This document shows, in pieces, positions 34,408 through 43,674 of a stretch of 64,000 nucleotides of DNA (position 1 is the stretch's first letter; each line of letters opens with the position of its first letter). This stretch comes from CBDCME01 sp965218865 (lineage in GTDB: Bacteria; Pseudomonadota; Alphaproteobacteria; JAAXGF01). The notes beneath the pieces were generated by a model. The model did not search any database. It worked only from the letters and a program-made list of their open reading frames with translations, and was not told where the DNA came from. The stretch covers positions 62,001 through 126,000 of the forward strand of contig CBDCME010000027.1 of the NCBI GenBank assembly GCA_965218865.1. The letters are read 5' to 3'. The position numbers and the translations under genes are program-made.

Positions 34408-35304
34408 ATGACATTTCCGAGCACTCTCCTTCCATCGCTCGTTGTCGCCACCACGGCGGCGGCATGGGGAGCTTGGTGGATTCCGTTGCGGGGCATCGAC
34501 GACGCCGGGCTGACCGGGCAATGGTCTACGTTCGCGGTGTACGCCGTGGGCACGGTGGTGATGCTCCCGGTCGCGAATTTTCGCTTTGCGCATTTTGTCG
34601 CGGGAGGCTGGCGTCTCATCGCGGTGGGCGGATTTTTCGCCGGCATGCTGGCGAGTTGGAGCTATGGCCTCATCATCGGCGATGTCGTGCGAGTCACACT
34701 GCTGTTTTACCTCGCGCCGATTTGGGGCACCCTGCTGGCGATTTTCGTTCTCAGGGAGAAACTCAATTTTTTACGCACGATTTCGATTTTGCTGGGAATG
34801 ACGGGCGCGGCGACCGTGCTCGGGGTCGAGGGCGGTTTGCCAATCCCGCGTTCGGGCGGCGATTGGATGGGGCTGGCGGCCGGTGTGTCGTTCGCGTTGT
34901 CTGCCATGTTCGCGCACAAATCACCGGAGATCGGCGGTTTCGAGAAAACTTTCGTGGCCTTTTTCCTGGCGGCGGTGTTGACGCTGGCGATCACGGCGAT
35001 TGCGCCCCCGGGTACCGCCGCGGCACCGGATGACGTCATGAACGCGTTACCGTTGTTGGTCGCCGCCACCATACTGTGGCTTATCCCCATCACCTGGGCC
35101 TGCCTGTGGGCGGCGGCGCGTCTCGATCCGGGGCGGATTTCGATCCTGCTCATGATGGAGGTGGTGTCCGCGGCCGTGACCGCGACGGCGCTGACCGACG
35201 AACCCTTCGGCTGGCGCGGCTTGATAGGGTGCGTGTTGATCATCGCCGCCGGAACCCTCGAGGCCATCGACCAGATGCGCCGCCCGGCGCGAACGCCGTC
35301 ATGA
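34408..35304 (+). CDS. EamA/DMT-family transporter, copy 2
   Basis: 298 residues from ATG 34408, paralogous along its full length to the preceding transporter: AAAWGAWWIPLRGIDDAGLT, YGLIIGDVVRVTLLFYLAPI WGTLLAI, VVSAAVTATALTDEPFGWRG. Ten helices in two EamA halves. Its stop overlaps the mazG start by ATGA. A longer start at 34372 adds residues from the mazG remnant region and is unlikely. Confidence 0.88.
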   Translation: MTFPSTLLPSLVVATTAAAWGAWWIPLRGIDDAGLTGQWSTFAVYAVGTVVMLPVANFRFAHFVAGGWRLIAVGGFFAGMLASWSYGLIIGDVVRVTLLFYLAPIWGTLLAIFVLREKLNFLRTISILLGMTGAATVLGVEGGLPIPRSGGDWMGLAAGVSFALSAMFAHKSPEIGGFEKTFVAFFLAAVLTLAITAIAPPGTAAAPDDVMNALPLLVAATILWLIPITWACLWAAARLDPGRISILLMMEVVSAAVTATALTDEPFGWRGLIGCVLIIAAGTLEAIDQMRRPARTPS

Positions 35305-36095
35305 GTCCGATCGAACGACTGCTCGCGATCATGGCGCGCCTGCGCGACCCCGAAACGGGCTGTCCCTGGGACCTCGAACAGGACTTCGACACGATCGTGC
35401 CGCATACGATCGAGGAAGCCTACGAGGTGGCGGAGACGATCGCTGAAAAGGATTGGCCGGGGTTGCGCGACGAACTCGGCGATCTGTTGTTCCAGGTCGT
35501 CTTCTACGCCCAGATGGCCAGCGAGAGAGGCCTTTTCGACTTCGTCGACGTGGTCACGGCGATTGCCGACAAGATGGAACGCCGCCACCCCCACGTCTTC
35601 GGAACGGCCAAGGTCGAATCGGCGGCGGCGCAAACCCGCGCCTGGGAGGCCGAAAAGGCGGCCAAGCGCCGGGTCAAGGCGATTGCCCCGCCCGCGAGCG
35701 CTCTCGACGGTGTTGCGCGTGGCCTGCCCGCGTTGACTCGGGCTCTCAAGTTGCAAGCCCGGGCAGCCCGCGTCGGTTTTGATTGGCCCGAGGTGGCGCC
35801 GGTGCTGGCGAAGATCTAGGAAGAGATCGAAGAGCTGCGGGCGGAGCTCCGGGTTAAGCGCGACCCGGAGCGCTTGTCCGACGAGCTCGGCGACCTCTTG
35901 TTCGCCTGTGCCAATCTCGCCCGTCATCTTGACTTGGACGCCGAGACCGCCTTGCGGCTTGGAAACGCAAAATTCGAACGGCGATTCCGTCGGATCGAGG
36001 CGTGGCTCGAGGCTCAAGGCCGCGACCCGGAAGACTCCTCCCTGGAGGAAATGGAGCGCCTTTGGACCCGGGTGAAATGCGAGGAAACCGGCTGA
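35301..36095 (+). pseudogene. mazG: Nucleoside triphosphate pyrophosphohydrolase with in-frame amber stop
   Basis: The reading frame encodes MSPIERLLAIMARLRDPETG CPWDLEQDFDTIVPHTIEEA, then the metal-binding EEAYEVAE and LRDELGDLLFQVVFYAQMAS of MazG domain 1. After VAPVLAKI a TAG at 35817-35819 interrupts, and the frame continues EEIEELRAELRVKRDPERLS DELGDLLFACANLARHLDLD, the second MazG domain, to 36095. One GAG or AAG to TAG change explains it. MazG degrades non-canonical and excess NTPs. Domain 1 alone (172 residues) might fold, but the enzyme is probably impaired. Confidence 0.88.
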
Positions 36096-36116
36096 GGAGC
36101 GGGATTCGCGGTGTCC

Positions 36117-37461
36117 CTAACAGTCTGTTCGAAAACTCGCGGCGCCGACCCTCTCCCCCCCCCTCCCGGCCATTGAGCAAGGGCAAAATGAGAGGTGGTC
36201 ACGCTGCCGGAGTGAGGCGGCGTTGGGCTTTTTTTGAGCATGGGATGGATCGAAGAGGGTTTGATTTCTGAGCATGGCGCAGGCGACGGCAAGCAGTCTA
36301 TCGGCGACGGTTCTCAGCGCTCTGGCGTGGCCGTGTCCCCGGGCCCTAAGGGCGGCATAGCGTTGGCGGCTGATGGGATCGTGTTGGATGGCGACGCGGG
36401 CCCAGTGGTAAAGGGCGGTTCGCAGCCGAACGTGGCAGGCCTGACGCATGATGACGAGACAGCGTTTGCCGCTCCGGCGGGTAACGGGGGCGGCGCCGGA
36501 CAAGGTGCGCAGGGCCTGGTAATTTCTTTCCCGCAGGGGCGTCGAGGCTTCTGCGAGCAGCGTGGCGAGGACGGTCCTCCCGATTCCGGGCATGGAAAGC
36601 AGGATGTCCACGTCGCGCTGCTCGGATTTCTGCCCCGAGGCGCTGTCCTGTTGATCGGCGATGTGTCGGCAGAGGCCGTCGATGCGGCTTCGGGCCTGCT
36701 TGACCTGGCGGTTGACCAGGCGCAAACGCTCGGCCAGGGAACCGATATGAGCGCAAGCGGCGGCGATAGTTCCCGGCGCGACGGTGAGCGGCTTTTGGCG
36801 CAAGAGGCGCAACACTTCAGGCGCGTCGATTTTGCGGATGCGGTGGGTTTTCAGCAGTTCGGCAACGGTCTCGGTCCGGATGCGCCGCGCCTTCTCGGGA
36901 GTGGGCGCCTTCTTCCACAGGGCGAGAAACCACTCGCTGGCGACATCGTCGCTGACCTCCAAGGCCTGGGGATAATAGCGTCTCAACTGTTCGCGCAGGT
37001 GGTTGGCGAGGCGCACGCGCTCCTGGCCGAGGTCCTCGGCCCAGGCGCGAATATTCGCGCAGTTCGATGATGGCGGGAGCATCGGCCTTCAAGCGACGAA
37101 AGCAATGGCCGTCGGTGCGCAAGGAATCGCCGAGGACATGGGCGTCGCGGCGGTCGTCCTTGGCGCCGGCGACGGTGAAACGATCGCGAAAGCGGTCGAG
37201 CTGCTTGGGGTTGATACTGTGAATGGCGAAACCCCGCTCCAGCAAGGTATCGACGACCGCCCCATGCGGGACCTCGATGGAGACGGCAATCCTCTCCGGC
37301 ACACTGCCACTCTTTTTCGTCAGCCACGCGCACAACTCGGCCAGCCCTTCCCCGCTGTGGGCGAACGACCTTTCAACGACGATGACGCCGTTACCATCAA
37401 GAAGGCAAACCTGGTGCCTCTCGGTCGCCCAGTCAATGCCAGCAAACCAATCAAAGTTCAT
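36117..37461 (-). pseudogene. IS110 transposase, frameshifted (copy 1)
   Basis: The N-terminal RuvC-like DEDD part starts at 37461 with MNFDWFAGIDWATERHQVCL, then VSIEVPHGAVV and AKDDRRDAHVLGDSLRTDGH. After PAIIELREYSR the frame breaks; AEDLGQERVRLANHLREQLR and the transposase_20 domain (VDILLSMPGIGRTVLATLLA EASTPL, LSGAAPVTRRSGK) continue one base over. The same shift occurs in copy 2. The C-terminus also differs from copy 2 because of a 7-versus-8 base poly-A run. Confidence 0.8.
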
Positions 37462-37597
37462 CGCCTTTCTCCTCTCTTGCCTCGGACCGCCGCGACGCCG
37501 AACATTCCCTGTACTGGCGCTCGCAGGCGCAACTCCCCACCGGCTGTCCGCCGCGGCCGTCCCTCCGGGGCACGCGTCCCCCCCAGGTGCTCGAAAC

Positions 37598-37748
37598 ACA
37601 GGGAGCAATGGGTCGCTCCCAGAAGGCTCGTCCGATCCGAAAAAATGACACGATCAGATCTTCAGCTGACCGCATTTTGTGGATAACGCTCCGCGTTACC
37701 CACAAAACAACAACCACATCAACTTTCTATGTTCGAGTGGTCAACTTA
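37598..37748. repeat. 151-bp direct repeat, unit 1
   Basis: Runs from ACAGGGAGCAATGGG to GTCAACTTA. It contains a stem-loop, GTGGATAACGC with GCGTTACCCAC around TCC. The same 151 bp recurs at 38925-39075; IS630 copy 5 is inserted at the TTA that ends this unit. Copy 2 of the IS110 has only one unit. Confidence 0.9.
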
Positions 37749-38915
37749 TACCAACCGCCCTTAACATTGCCTTGTGCGAGCCCACGCTCTGAGGCCGATG
37801 GACATGATCTTCCAAGGTCGGTTGGTCAGGTTGTTCCAGGCTTGGCAAGAGGCCTCGACGATGGCTTCATAGGAGTCGAAGACACGATTGGAGAGCCAGT
37901 TCTGGCGGAGGTATTGCCCGACATTTTCGGCGGGATTGAGCTCCGGGGACTTGGGTGGCAAAGGCACGAGGGAGATGTTCTCCGGGATGCCGAGTTTGGC
38001 AGTGGTGTGCCATGCGGCTTGGTCGAGCAGCACGACGGCATGGGCGTTTGGGGCAACGGCCCGGCTGATTTCCTCGAGATGCAGGTCCATGGCTTCAGTA
38101 TTGGCGCGCGGCATGACCAGCGCCGCGCCCTCACCGCGCTCGGGGCAGATGGCGCCGAAGAGATACGCCGAAGAGGTCCGTAGGTCCTTGACCTGGCGCG
38201 GGCGCGATCCCTTTGGGGCCCACTGGCGCACCAGGCTGTTCTTCTGGCCGACGCGCATTTCATCTTGAAACCAAACCTCGATGGGCGTGTCCGGTGGCTG
38301 TGCCGCTACGATTTTCGCCAAGTGTTCGGGAAAACTTTTTTTAAATTCCTCCTGTGCCCGCGCATCCTGGCCGACGTGGCGCGGGCGCGCGGAAATATGC
38401 GAGAACCCGAGCGCGGCCAGCAGCTTGCCGACGCTCCGCTCGTGATAGTCCACGCCGAAGCGCGTTCGGATCAGTTGCTTGAGATCGATGCAGCGCCAGC
38501 GCACGACCCCATCCCGTTCGGGATCGGGACCGGCCTCGATAGCCCGCGAAAGCGCCGCCATTTGCGACGGCGTCAACCGACGCAACGCCCCGTTCGGCTT
38601 GCGGTCGATCAGACCGGCCGGACCTCCCGCGTTGAACCGGTGAACCCAGTCCCGCAACGTCTGCCGATCCATGCCGCCAATACCCGCCGCGCACGCTTGA
38701 TCCATCCCATCGTAGATGGCCGCCATCGACAAAAGCCGTCGCGCCTGGTTCCCATCATCGCTCCGTGCCGCAAGAACACGGACTCTTTCAGCATCAAAGT
38801 CGTTTCGCAAAGGAATCGTTGGCATTGAACACACTCCCTTGTTGCCAACAACCTTGAATCACACAAAACCTAGCGTGTAAACCTTTGCGCGAGTCAAACT
38901 CTAGGGCGGTTGGTA
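37749..38915 (-). mobile_element. IS630-family element, copy 5, intact transposase
   Basis: 1167 bp, one less than copies 3, 4 and 6 because its A-run has seven instead of eight A. Flanked by TTA at 37746-37748 and 38916-38918. Inserted in the non-coding end of IS110 copy 1. Confidence 0.94.
37761..38834 (-). CDS. IS630 transposase, full-length single ORF (copy 5)
   Basis: 357 residues (354 from the second Met, MPTIPLR). An N-terminal HTH region (GMDRQTLRDWVHRFNAGGPA) and a winged-helix-like part (RRLTPSQMAALSRAI) precede the DDE domain: Asp191 in WFQDEMRVG, Asp271 in VVLLDQAAWH and Glu303 in ELNPAENVGQYL. In this copy GAATTTAAAAAAAGTTTTCC has seven A, giving EEFKKSFPEHLAKIV and a continuous frame. 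Catalytic residues are all present, but Trp of NPAENVWQYL is Gly, as in copy 3. It is the best candidate for an active transposase among the six. Confidence 0.9.
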   Translation of the reverse strand: MCSMPTIPLRNDFDAERVRVLAARSDDGNQARRLLSMAAIYDGMDQACAAGIGGMDRQTLRDWVHRFNAGGPAGLIDRKPNGALRRLTPSQMAALSRAIEAGPDPERDGVVRWRCIDLKQLIRTRFGVDYHERSVGKLLAALGFSHISARPRHVGQDARAQEEFKKSFPEHLAKIVAAQPPDTPIEVWFQDEMRVGQKNSLVRQWAPKGSRPRQVKDLRTSSAYLFGAICPERGEGAALVMPRANTEAMDLHLEEISRAVAPNAHAVVLLDQAAWHTTAKLGIPENISLVPLPPKSPELNPAENVGQYLRQNWLSNRVFDSYEAIVEASCQAWNNLTNRPWKIMSIGLRAWARTRQC

Positions 38916-38924
38916 TTAAATGGT

Positions 38925-39075
38925 ACAGGGAGCAATGGGTCGCTCCCGGAAGGCTCGTCCGATCCGAAAAAATGACACGATCAGATCTTCAGCTGACCGC
39001 ATTTTGTGGATAACGCTCCGCGTTACCCACAAAACAACAACCACATCAACTTTCTATGTTCGAGTGGTCAACTTA
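38925..39075. repeat. 151-bp direct repeat, unit 2
   Basis: Second unit of the repeat at 37598-37748, differing by one base near the start (CCCGGAAGG versus CCCAGAAGG). It is followed by AATGGTACAGGGAGAGGG and the IS110 end. Confidence 0.9.
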
Positions 39076-39140
39076 AATGGTACAGGGAGAGGGCCGGAAC
39101 AGACGCAAAAAATGCGTGGACGCGCATTTTGGAACAAATG

Positions 39141-40031
39141 CTAATCCTCCGCCAATAGACGAATTAGGCTGGACGTGTCCCAGCGACCGCCGTCGCGGGC
39201 CTGGAGATTGGCGTAGAACTGGTTGACCAGCAGAGTGACCGGCAGGCGGGCACCGTTGCCACGCGCCTCTTGGAAGCAGATGCCAAGGTCCTTGCGCATC
39301 CAGTCGACGGCGAAACCGAAGTCGAATTCATCCCGAAGCATGGTCTCGGCCCGGTTGTCCATTTGCCAGGATTGGGCGGCGCCCTGGGCGATCACCTCGA
39401 CCACACGGTGGGCATCGAGGCCAGCGCACATGGCAAAATTCAGGCCCTCCGCAAGCCCCTGGAGAAGGCCGGCGATACAGATCTGGTTGACCATCTTCGT
39501 CAGTTGACCCGATCCCACGGGTCCCATCAGCGTCGCCGCCCCGGCGTAGTGCCCAATCAGCGGCCGGACCCGGGCGAAGGTCTTTTCGTCACCGCCGACC
39601 ATGACGGTCAGGGATCCGCTCTCGGCCCCCGATTGGCCGCCTGAAACAGGCGCGTCGAGGAAGCCCAAACCACGGGATTCGGCGGTTTCCGCGAGTTCCC
39701 GAGCGAGTTCCGCCGAAACTGTCGTGTGATCGATCAGGACCGCCCCCTCGGCCATGCCGGCGAAGGCGCCGTCTGCGCCCAGGACAACCTCACGCAAGTC
39801 CTCGTCCCTGCCGACACAGGTAAAGACGAAGGCCGCGCCGGCGACCGCCTCGGCCGGCGTTTCGCCCAGGCCGCCACCGTTCGCGGCGACCCAGGCCTCG
39901 GCCCTCTTCCGAGTCCGGTTGTAGACCCGTAACGGGTGCCCGGCACCGGCCAAATGCGTGGCCATGGGATACCCCATGGTTCCGAGACCAAGGAAGGCGG
40001 CCCGCGCCTTCCCGCCGCCGCTCTGTTGCAT
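39141..40031 (-). CDS. NAD(P)-dependent beta-hydroxyacid dehydrogenase (HIBADH/GarR type)
   Basis: 296 residues. AAFLGLGTMGYPMATHLAGA is the Rossmann GxGxxG region with the family's MGxPMA; FLDAPVSGGQSGAESGSLTV MVGG is the substrate-binding signature, and GSGQLTKMVNQ holds the catalytic Lys. Such enzymes oxidise 3-hydroxyisobutyrate, tartronate semialdehyde or related acids; the substrate cannot be chosen from sequence. The stop lies only 10 bp from the end of IS110 copy 1, so its original downstream sequence has been displaced. Confidence 0.9.
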   Translation of the reverse strand: MQQSGGGKARAAFLGLGTMGYPMATHLAGAGHPLRVYNRTRKRAEAWVAANGGGLGETPAEAVAGAAFVFTCVGRDEDLREVVLGADGAFAGMAEGAVLIDHTTVSAELARELAETAESRGLGFLDAPVSGGQSGAESGSLTVMVGGDEKTFARVRPLIGHYAGAATLMGPVGSGQLTKMVNQICIAGLLQGLAEGLNFAMCAGLDAHRVVEVIAQGAAQSWQMDNRAETMLRDEFDFGFAVDWMRKDLGICFQEARGNGARLPVTLLVNQFYANLQARDGGRWDTSSLIRLLAED

Positions 40032-40576
40032 GCACCGTTCTCCAAGGTAGCCGGGTACGTCGCGCTGGCGACCATAATGTACGGGGAATCGTGTCCCGGG
40101 TCATTCTTGGCCCGAAAGATCGCCCCCTTGGAGCCGGGGACGCGGCGTGAGATTGCTGAATCCCCGCGGGGATTACCCGGCGCTCACGGACGATGTGAAA
40201 AGCAAAATCCTTGGAAAAAACGACTTGGCGGCAATTCCTGTTCCGGCGGATGGATTTCCCGGCGAGGCCGACCGGATCGGCCGGATCAAGACCGACCGAG
40301 GGCCCGGCTTCGCCACATTCGGTCCGAAAACCACGGCCGAATTCCAAGCATTGCAAAGATTTGGCGGATTTCGCCCAGGCTGAATTGGCCAAGTGGGCTC
40401 AGCGAAACGCGCCGTTTTCCGCGACCTTGCGCTTCAGATCAGGTGAACCAAAAGAGATCGGCACGTCAAATTACTGCTGAATACGGCGTTAACCTAATTT
40501 TTAATAATTCATGGACAAAATCCGATTGGCCGAGGTGGCAAACGTCACAAAAGTTGTGCCAATAATTTCTTTTTTC
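40032..40576. other. Region without a supported gene
   Basis: The right third is AT-rich (AATTTTTAATAATTCATGG). A 78-codon plus frame at 40147-40383 has no recognisable domain. The end (40569-40576, CTTTTTTC) is the left target duplication of IS256 copy 1. Confidence 0.4.
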
Positions 40577-42038
40577 GGCGATGTCCCATGCTCTGTTGAA
40601 AAAGGCGAGGCAGGCATGGTTGGGCTTCGAGGCTAGGCGGCCTCTTTGATGGTTTCAATGGCGCTTTTCGCTTTTGCCTTTTTCACGTGATCCTCGAGGG
40701 CAGCTCTGAGGATGGGGAGTTGCCGGTAGGCCTTGAGGCGACGGAGGTCTTTTGGGCTTCCAGGAGGCCGGCGGCGGTCCATCGCAAGGCCATCTCGGCG
40801 TTGCGCCAGCGCTTGACATTGTGCTGCACCATCCTGACCGTTCCCAAGGCATTCTCGATGGCGTTGGTGCAGGCCAAGGAGCGCCTGAGCTTGGGCGGCA
40901 GGCCCAAGCGGATCACGGTGAGGATCTCATCCAGGCCCTCCAGGATGGAAGCCGAAACGCCGGGGGCCTCGGTCTCCAGGCGGCGCGCCAGGTTCTTCAT
41001 GAGGCGTTCGGCTTTCTCGGCATCGTCTTGGTCCCAGGCTTGCCTGAGCGCCTTCTTGACGCCGGCATGAAGGCTTTCGTCGAGGCGCTCGATGATGTTG
41101 CGGCCCTTGTGGACCTGGCAGCGCTGGAGGGCGGCCACCGGCCCGAAGGTCCGCTTGATCGCCTTGGAGAGCGCCTTGGCGCCGTCGACGATGAAGAGCC
41201 GGGGCACTTCCGGGTCGAGGCCGCGGGCGGTCAGGTTGTCGAGCAGCGCCTGCACCGTGGCGGCATTCTCCGTGGCACCTTCGGCCAGGCCTAGAACATG
41301 CTTCTCGCCCGCGCCGTCGATGCCAATAGCTGCCAGCAACACGTGATCGCCGACGTGCAGCCCGTCGATCTGGATGACCAGGAGATCGAGATCCGAAAGG
41401 TCGCTGGCCAGGAAGGCCTTCAGCTTCTTGCGCGTCATGGCCACGAAGCGCCGCGAGACCGCGGACTTCGAGGTCGCATCGCCCGCGCGTGCCGGCAAGT
41501 CGCCGCTGGCCTCGCCGGGCAGGCGCACGGCGCGCGCGTACTTGCGGGTCGAAACCGTAAGCAGCATGATGTTCATCGCCCAGGACTGCAAAAGCGCCGG
41601 GTCCGAGAGCAACTCCCAGCTCGGCAAGCTCATCTCCTTGCCCGCAAGATCGCGCACCCGCGGGCGCGTCAGCTTCACCTTGCCCCCGTGATAGGCAATC
41701 TCGCTCTGGGTTGTCCCCCAGCGATGGCCCTGCCGCTCGGCCGTGCGGGCGTGGCGCGCTCCGCAGAGCACCTCGCTATCCTCGTCCAGCATCTCGCCCA
41801 GGGTCTCCACCCCGGCCAACAGGCAAAAGCGATCCACGCTCATGCGCAGATCATCAAAAGCCTCCGGCAAGGCCGGCGGCAACAGCGGAAGCGGGATCCC
41901 CAACAGTTTCGAAAGGCGGCTGTTCCGTGTAGTCTTGGTCATGGCGTCGTTCTCCTTGATGGATTCAACACCCAGAGCCTAACGGTTCCAGGCGAATGAC
42001 GCCTACCTCACTTTTTCAACATCAGCCGGGACATTACC
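40577..42038 (-). mobile_element. IS256-family element, copy 1
   Basis: 1462 bp. The ends GGCGATGTCCC and GGGACATTACC are part of an imperfect inverted repeat (ATGTCCC...GTTGAAAAAG). An exact 8-bp duplication, CTTTTTTC, flanks it (40569-40576 and 42039-42046), as expected for IS256. It inserted in non-coding DNA. Confidence 0.92.
40683..41942 (-). CDS. IS256-family transposase (copy 1)
   Basis: 419 residues, intact. DDE motifs: first Asp in LLVIQIDGLHVGDHVLLAAI, second in RLFIVDGAKALSKAIKRTFG, Glu in LACTNAIENALGTVRMVQHN. CQVHKGRNIIERL is the IS256 signature. The only change seen from copy 2 is Gly16 versus Glu16, so the two copies separated very recently. Confidence 0.96.
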   Translation of the reverse strand: MTKTTRNSRLSKLLGIPLPLLPPALPEAFDDLRMSVDRFCLLAGVETLGEMLDEDSEVLCGARHARTAERQGHRWGTTQSEIAYHGGKVKLTRPRVRDLAGKEMSLPSWELLSDPALLQSWAMNIMLLTVSTRKYARAVRLPGEASGDLPARAGDATSKSAVSRRFVAMTRKKLKAFLASDLSDLDLLVIQIDGLHVGDHVLLAAIGIDGAGEKHVLGLAEGATENAATVQALLDNLTARGLDPEVPRLFIVDGAKALSKAIKRTFGPVAALQRCQVHKGRNIIERLDESLHAGVKKALRQAWDQDDAEKAERLMKNLARRLETEAPGVSASILEGLDEILTVIRLGLPPKLRRSLACTNAIENALGTVRMVQHNVKRWRNAEMALRWTAAGLLEAQKTSVASRPTGNSPSSELPSRIT

Positions 42039-42208
42039 CTTTTTTCGTACTCACCTAGAAAGAAATTATACTCCGTGTGATGTGCGTCACTTCAAATTTT
42101 AACCATGTTTGATATGAATAACACCATGAACAAACCGATTTTTTGTACACCAATATTCCAAGACCACCCGTATCTAGACAGCGGGTGATATTCAGAAAGG
42201 AGAAGACG

Positions 42209-42508
42209 ATGAAGCGTTGGATCTTAATTCTGCTCGGTTTCGCGTTTGTCGCGCTAAATTCCGGTCCGACCAACGCTCAAATCGTATGCGGCGAACGTGA
42301 CAAATTCCTTGGTATGCTCGGAAGAACACATGCCGAGCAGCCCGTCTCGATGGGGATCACCTCCACTGGAGCCGTGATCGAGCTGCTGACCTCGCCGTCG
42401 GGCAGCTGGACCATCCTGATTACCAGCCCCGAGGGTCCCACCTGCATGGTTGCCAGCGGTGAAAGCTGGCAGCCTCTACCGAGCACGGTTCACGGTTCAC
42501 TGAGCTGA
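42209..42508 (+). CDS. Conserved small periplasmic protein of unknown function
   Basis: ATG 42209 follows AGAAAGGAGAAGACG, a strong ribosome site. 99 residues: signal peptide MKRWILILLGFAFVALNSGP TNAQ, then IVCGERDKFLGMLGRTHAEQ PVSMGITSTGAVIELLTSPS GSWTILITSPEGPTCMVASG. Two Cys may form a disulfide. Proteins with this CGxRDxFL...GSWT...CMVASGE pattern are common in alphaproteobacteria, function unknown. Confidence 0.8.
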   Translation: MKRWILILLGFAFVALNSGPTNAQIVCGERDKFLGMLGRTHAEQPVSMGITSTGAVIELLTSPSGSWTILITSPEGPTCMVASGESWQPLPSTVHGSLS

Positions 42509-42765
42509 TATTCCCTTGGCAGGATGAATACCGGACGCGCCAGCACGAAAGCTGCGGTGCGTCCGCAAAATTTGTTGAGGTAAGTGTATAAAATAGTCAT
42601 CTAACAGATTGTTCTTAAATTTTAATTTCATGTCCAAAGATCGAGCTTATCGGGTTTGCCAAGGGGTGGAATGAGCTCTGGGACGACAGATCCGCCGAAG
42701 AATTCCAATCGATCCCCTGCCAGTCAAATGCACTCGGCACCAATCGTTTTAACGTTAAATTAACC

Positions 42766-43674
42766 TTATTTCCTTGGTCCTGGGAACGGCAATCCCAGGC
42801 TCCGGTAGCGGGCCGGATCGTCGTCCCATTTCGGGCTAACCTTAACACGAAGAAATAGGTGAACGGGATGACCCAGAATGGCGCTGAGTTCCTCTCGGGC
42901 CTTTTGGCCCACGGCCTTGATCTGTCGGCCCCCCTGCCCGATGACGATGGGTTTATGGGATTCGCGCGCAACGTGTATGGATTGGTCGATGCGGGTACTG
43001 CCGTCGGAGCGATCGTCCCACTGTTCGGTTTCGACGGTGAGGGCGTAGGGAAGTTCCTGTTGCAAAGAGATGAACAACCGTTCCCGCGTGATCTCGGCGG
43101 CCCAAAGGCGCATCGGAATATTGGAGAGCTGGTCCGCCGGATACATCCAGGGACCCTCCGGCAAGGCTCCGGCGAGCGCCTGTTTGAGGTCCTCGACGCC
43201 GTCGCCCGTGGTGGCTGAAATCATGAATGTTTCGGCGAAATCGCCCCCCTCACCGATCTCGGCCGCCAACGGCAACAATCGGGCGCGGTCAATTCGGTCG
43301 ATCTTGTTGAGTGCCAGGAATGCCTTACGGGGAAACTTTCGCAAACCTTCAAGAATGAGGCGCGATTCGTCGCCGTGGCCGCGCGCGGCGTCGACGACCA
43401 CGACGACGATGTCGGCGTCATACGCGCCGCTCCAAGCGGCCTTGACCATGGCGCGGTCGAATCGGCGTCTGGGTTCGAAAATGCCGGGCGTATCGACGAA
43501 CGCCAGTTGGCTGGCGCCGCTAATGCAGATGCCAAGTACTCGAAAACGGGTCGTTTGCGCCTTGGGCGTGACGATCGCGAGTTTGGTGCCGACAAGATTG
43601 TTGAGTAGGGTCGATTTTCCGGCGTTGGGCGGACCGATGATGGCGACAAACCCAAATCGTTCGGAGTTCTTCAC
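42766..43674 (-). CDS. era: GTPase Era
   Basis: 302 residues. G1 GPPNAGKSTLLNNL, G3 DTPGIF, G4 NKIDR and the conserved ATTGDGVEDLKQAL are followed by a KH domain (PIVIGQGGRQIKAVGQKARE). Era binds the 3' end of 16S rRNA and assists 30S assembly. It overlaps rnc by 4 bp and ends the operon. A GC-rich inverted repeat CCTGGGA-ACGGCA-TCCCAGG lies at the 3' end of the gene and could aid termination. Confidence 0.97.
   Translation of the reverse strand: MKNSERFGFVAIIGPPNAGKSTLLNNLVGTKLAIVTPKAQTTRFRVLGICISGASQLAFVDTPGIFEPRRRFDRAMVKAAWSGAYDADIVVVVVDAARGHGDESRLILEGLRKFPRKAFLALNKIDRIDRARLLPLAAEIGEGGDFAETFMISATTGDGVEDLKQALAGALPEGPWMYPADQLSNIPMRLWAAEITRERLFISLQQELPYALTVETEQWDDRSDGSTRIDQSIHVARESHKPIVIGQGGRQIKAVGQKAREELSAILGHPVHLFLRVKVSPKWDDDPARYRSLGLPFPGPRK

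Larger units (their letters stand above)
36123..39130 (-). mobile_element. IS110-family element, copy 1, with nested IS630
   Basis: Compared with copy 2 (49972-51693), shared sequence runs from GTCTGTTCGAAAA at 36123 to CGCATTTT at 39130, interrupted by IS630 copy 5 (37749-38915). About 55 bp present near the 3' end of copy 2 are missing here, and a 151-bp stretch is duplicated in the 5' non-coding end. Boundaries are by comparison of the two copies only, because this family has no obvious inverted repeats. Confidence 0.8.
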
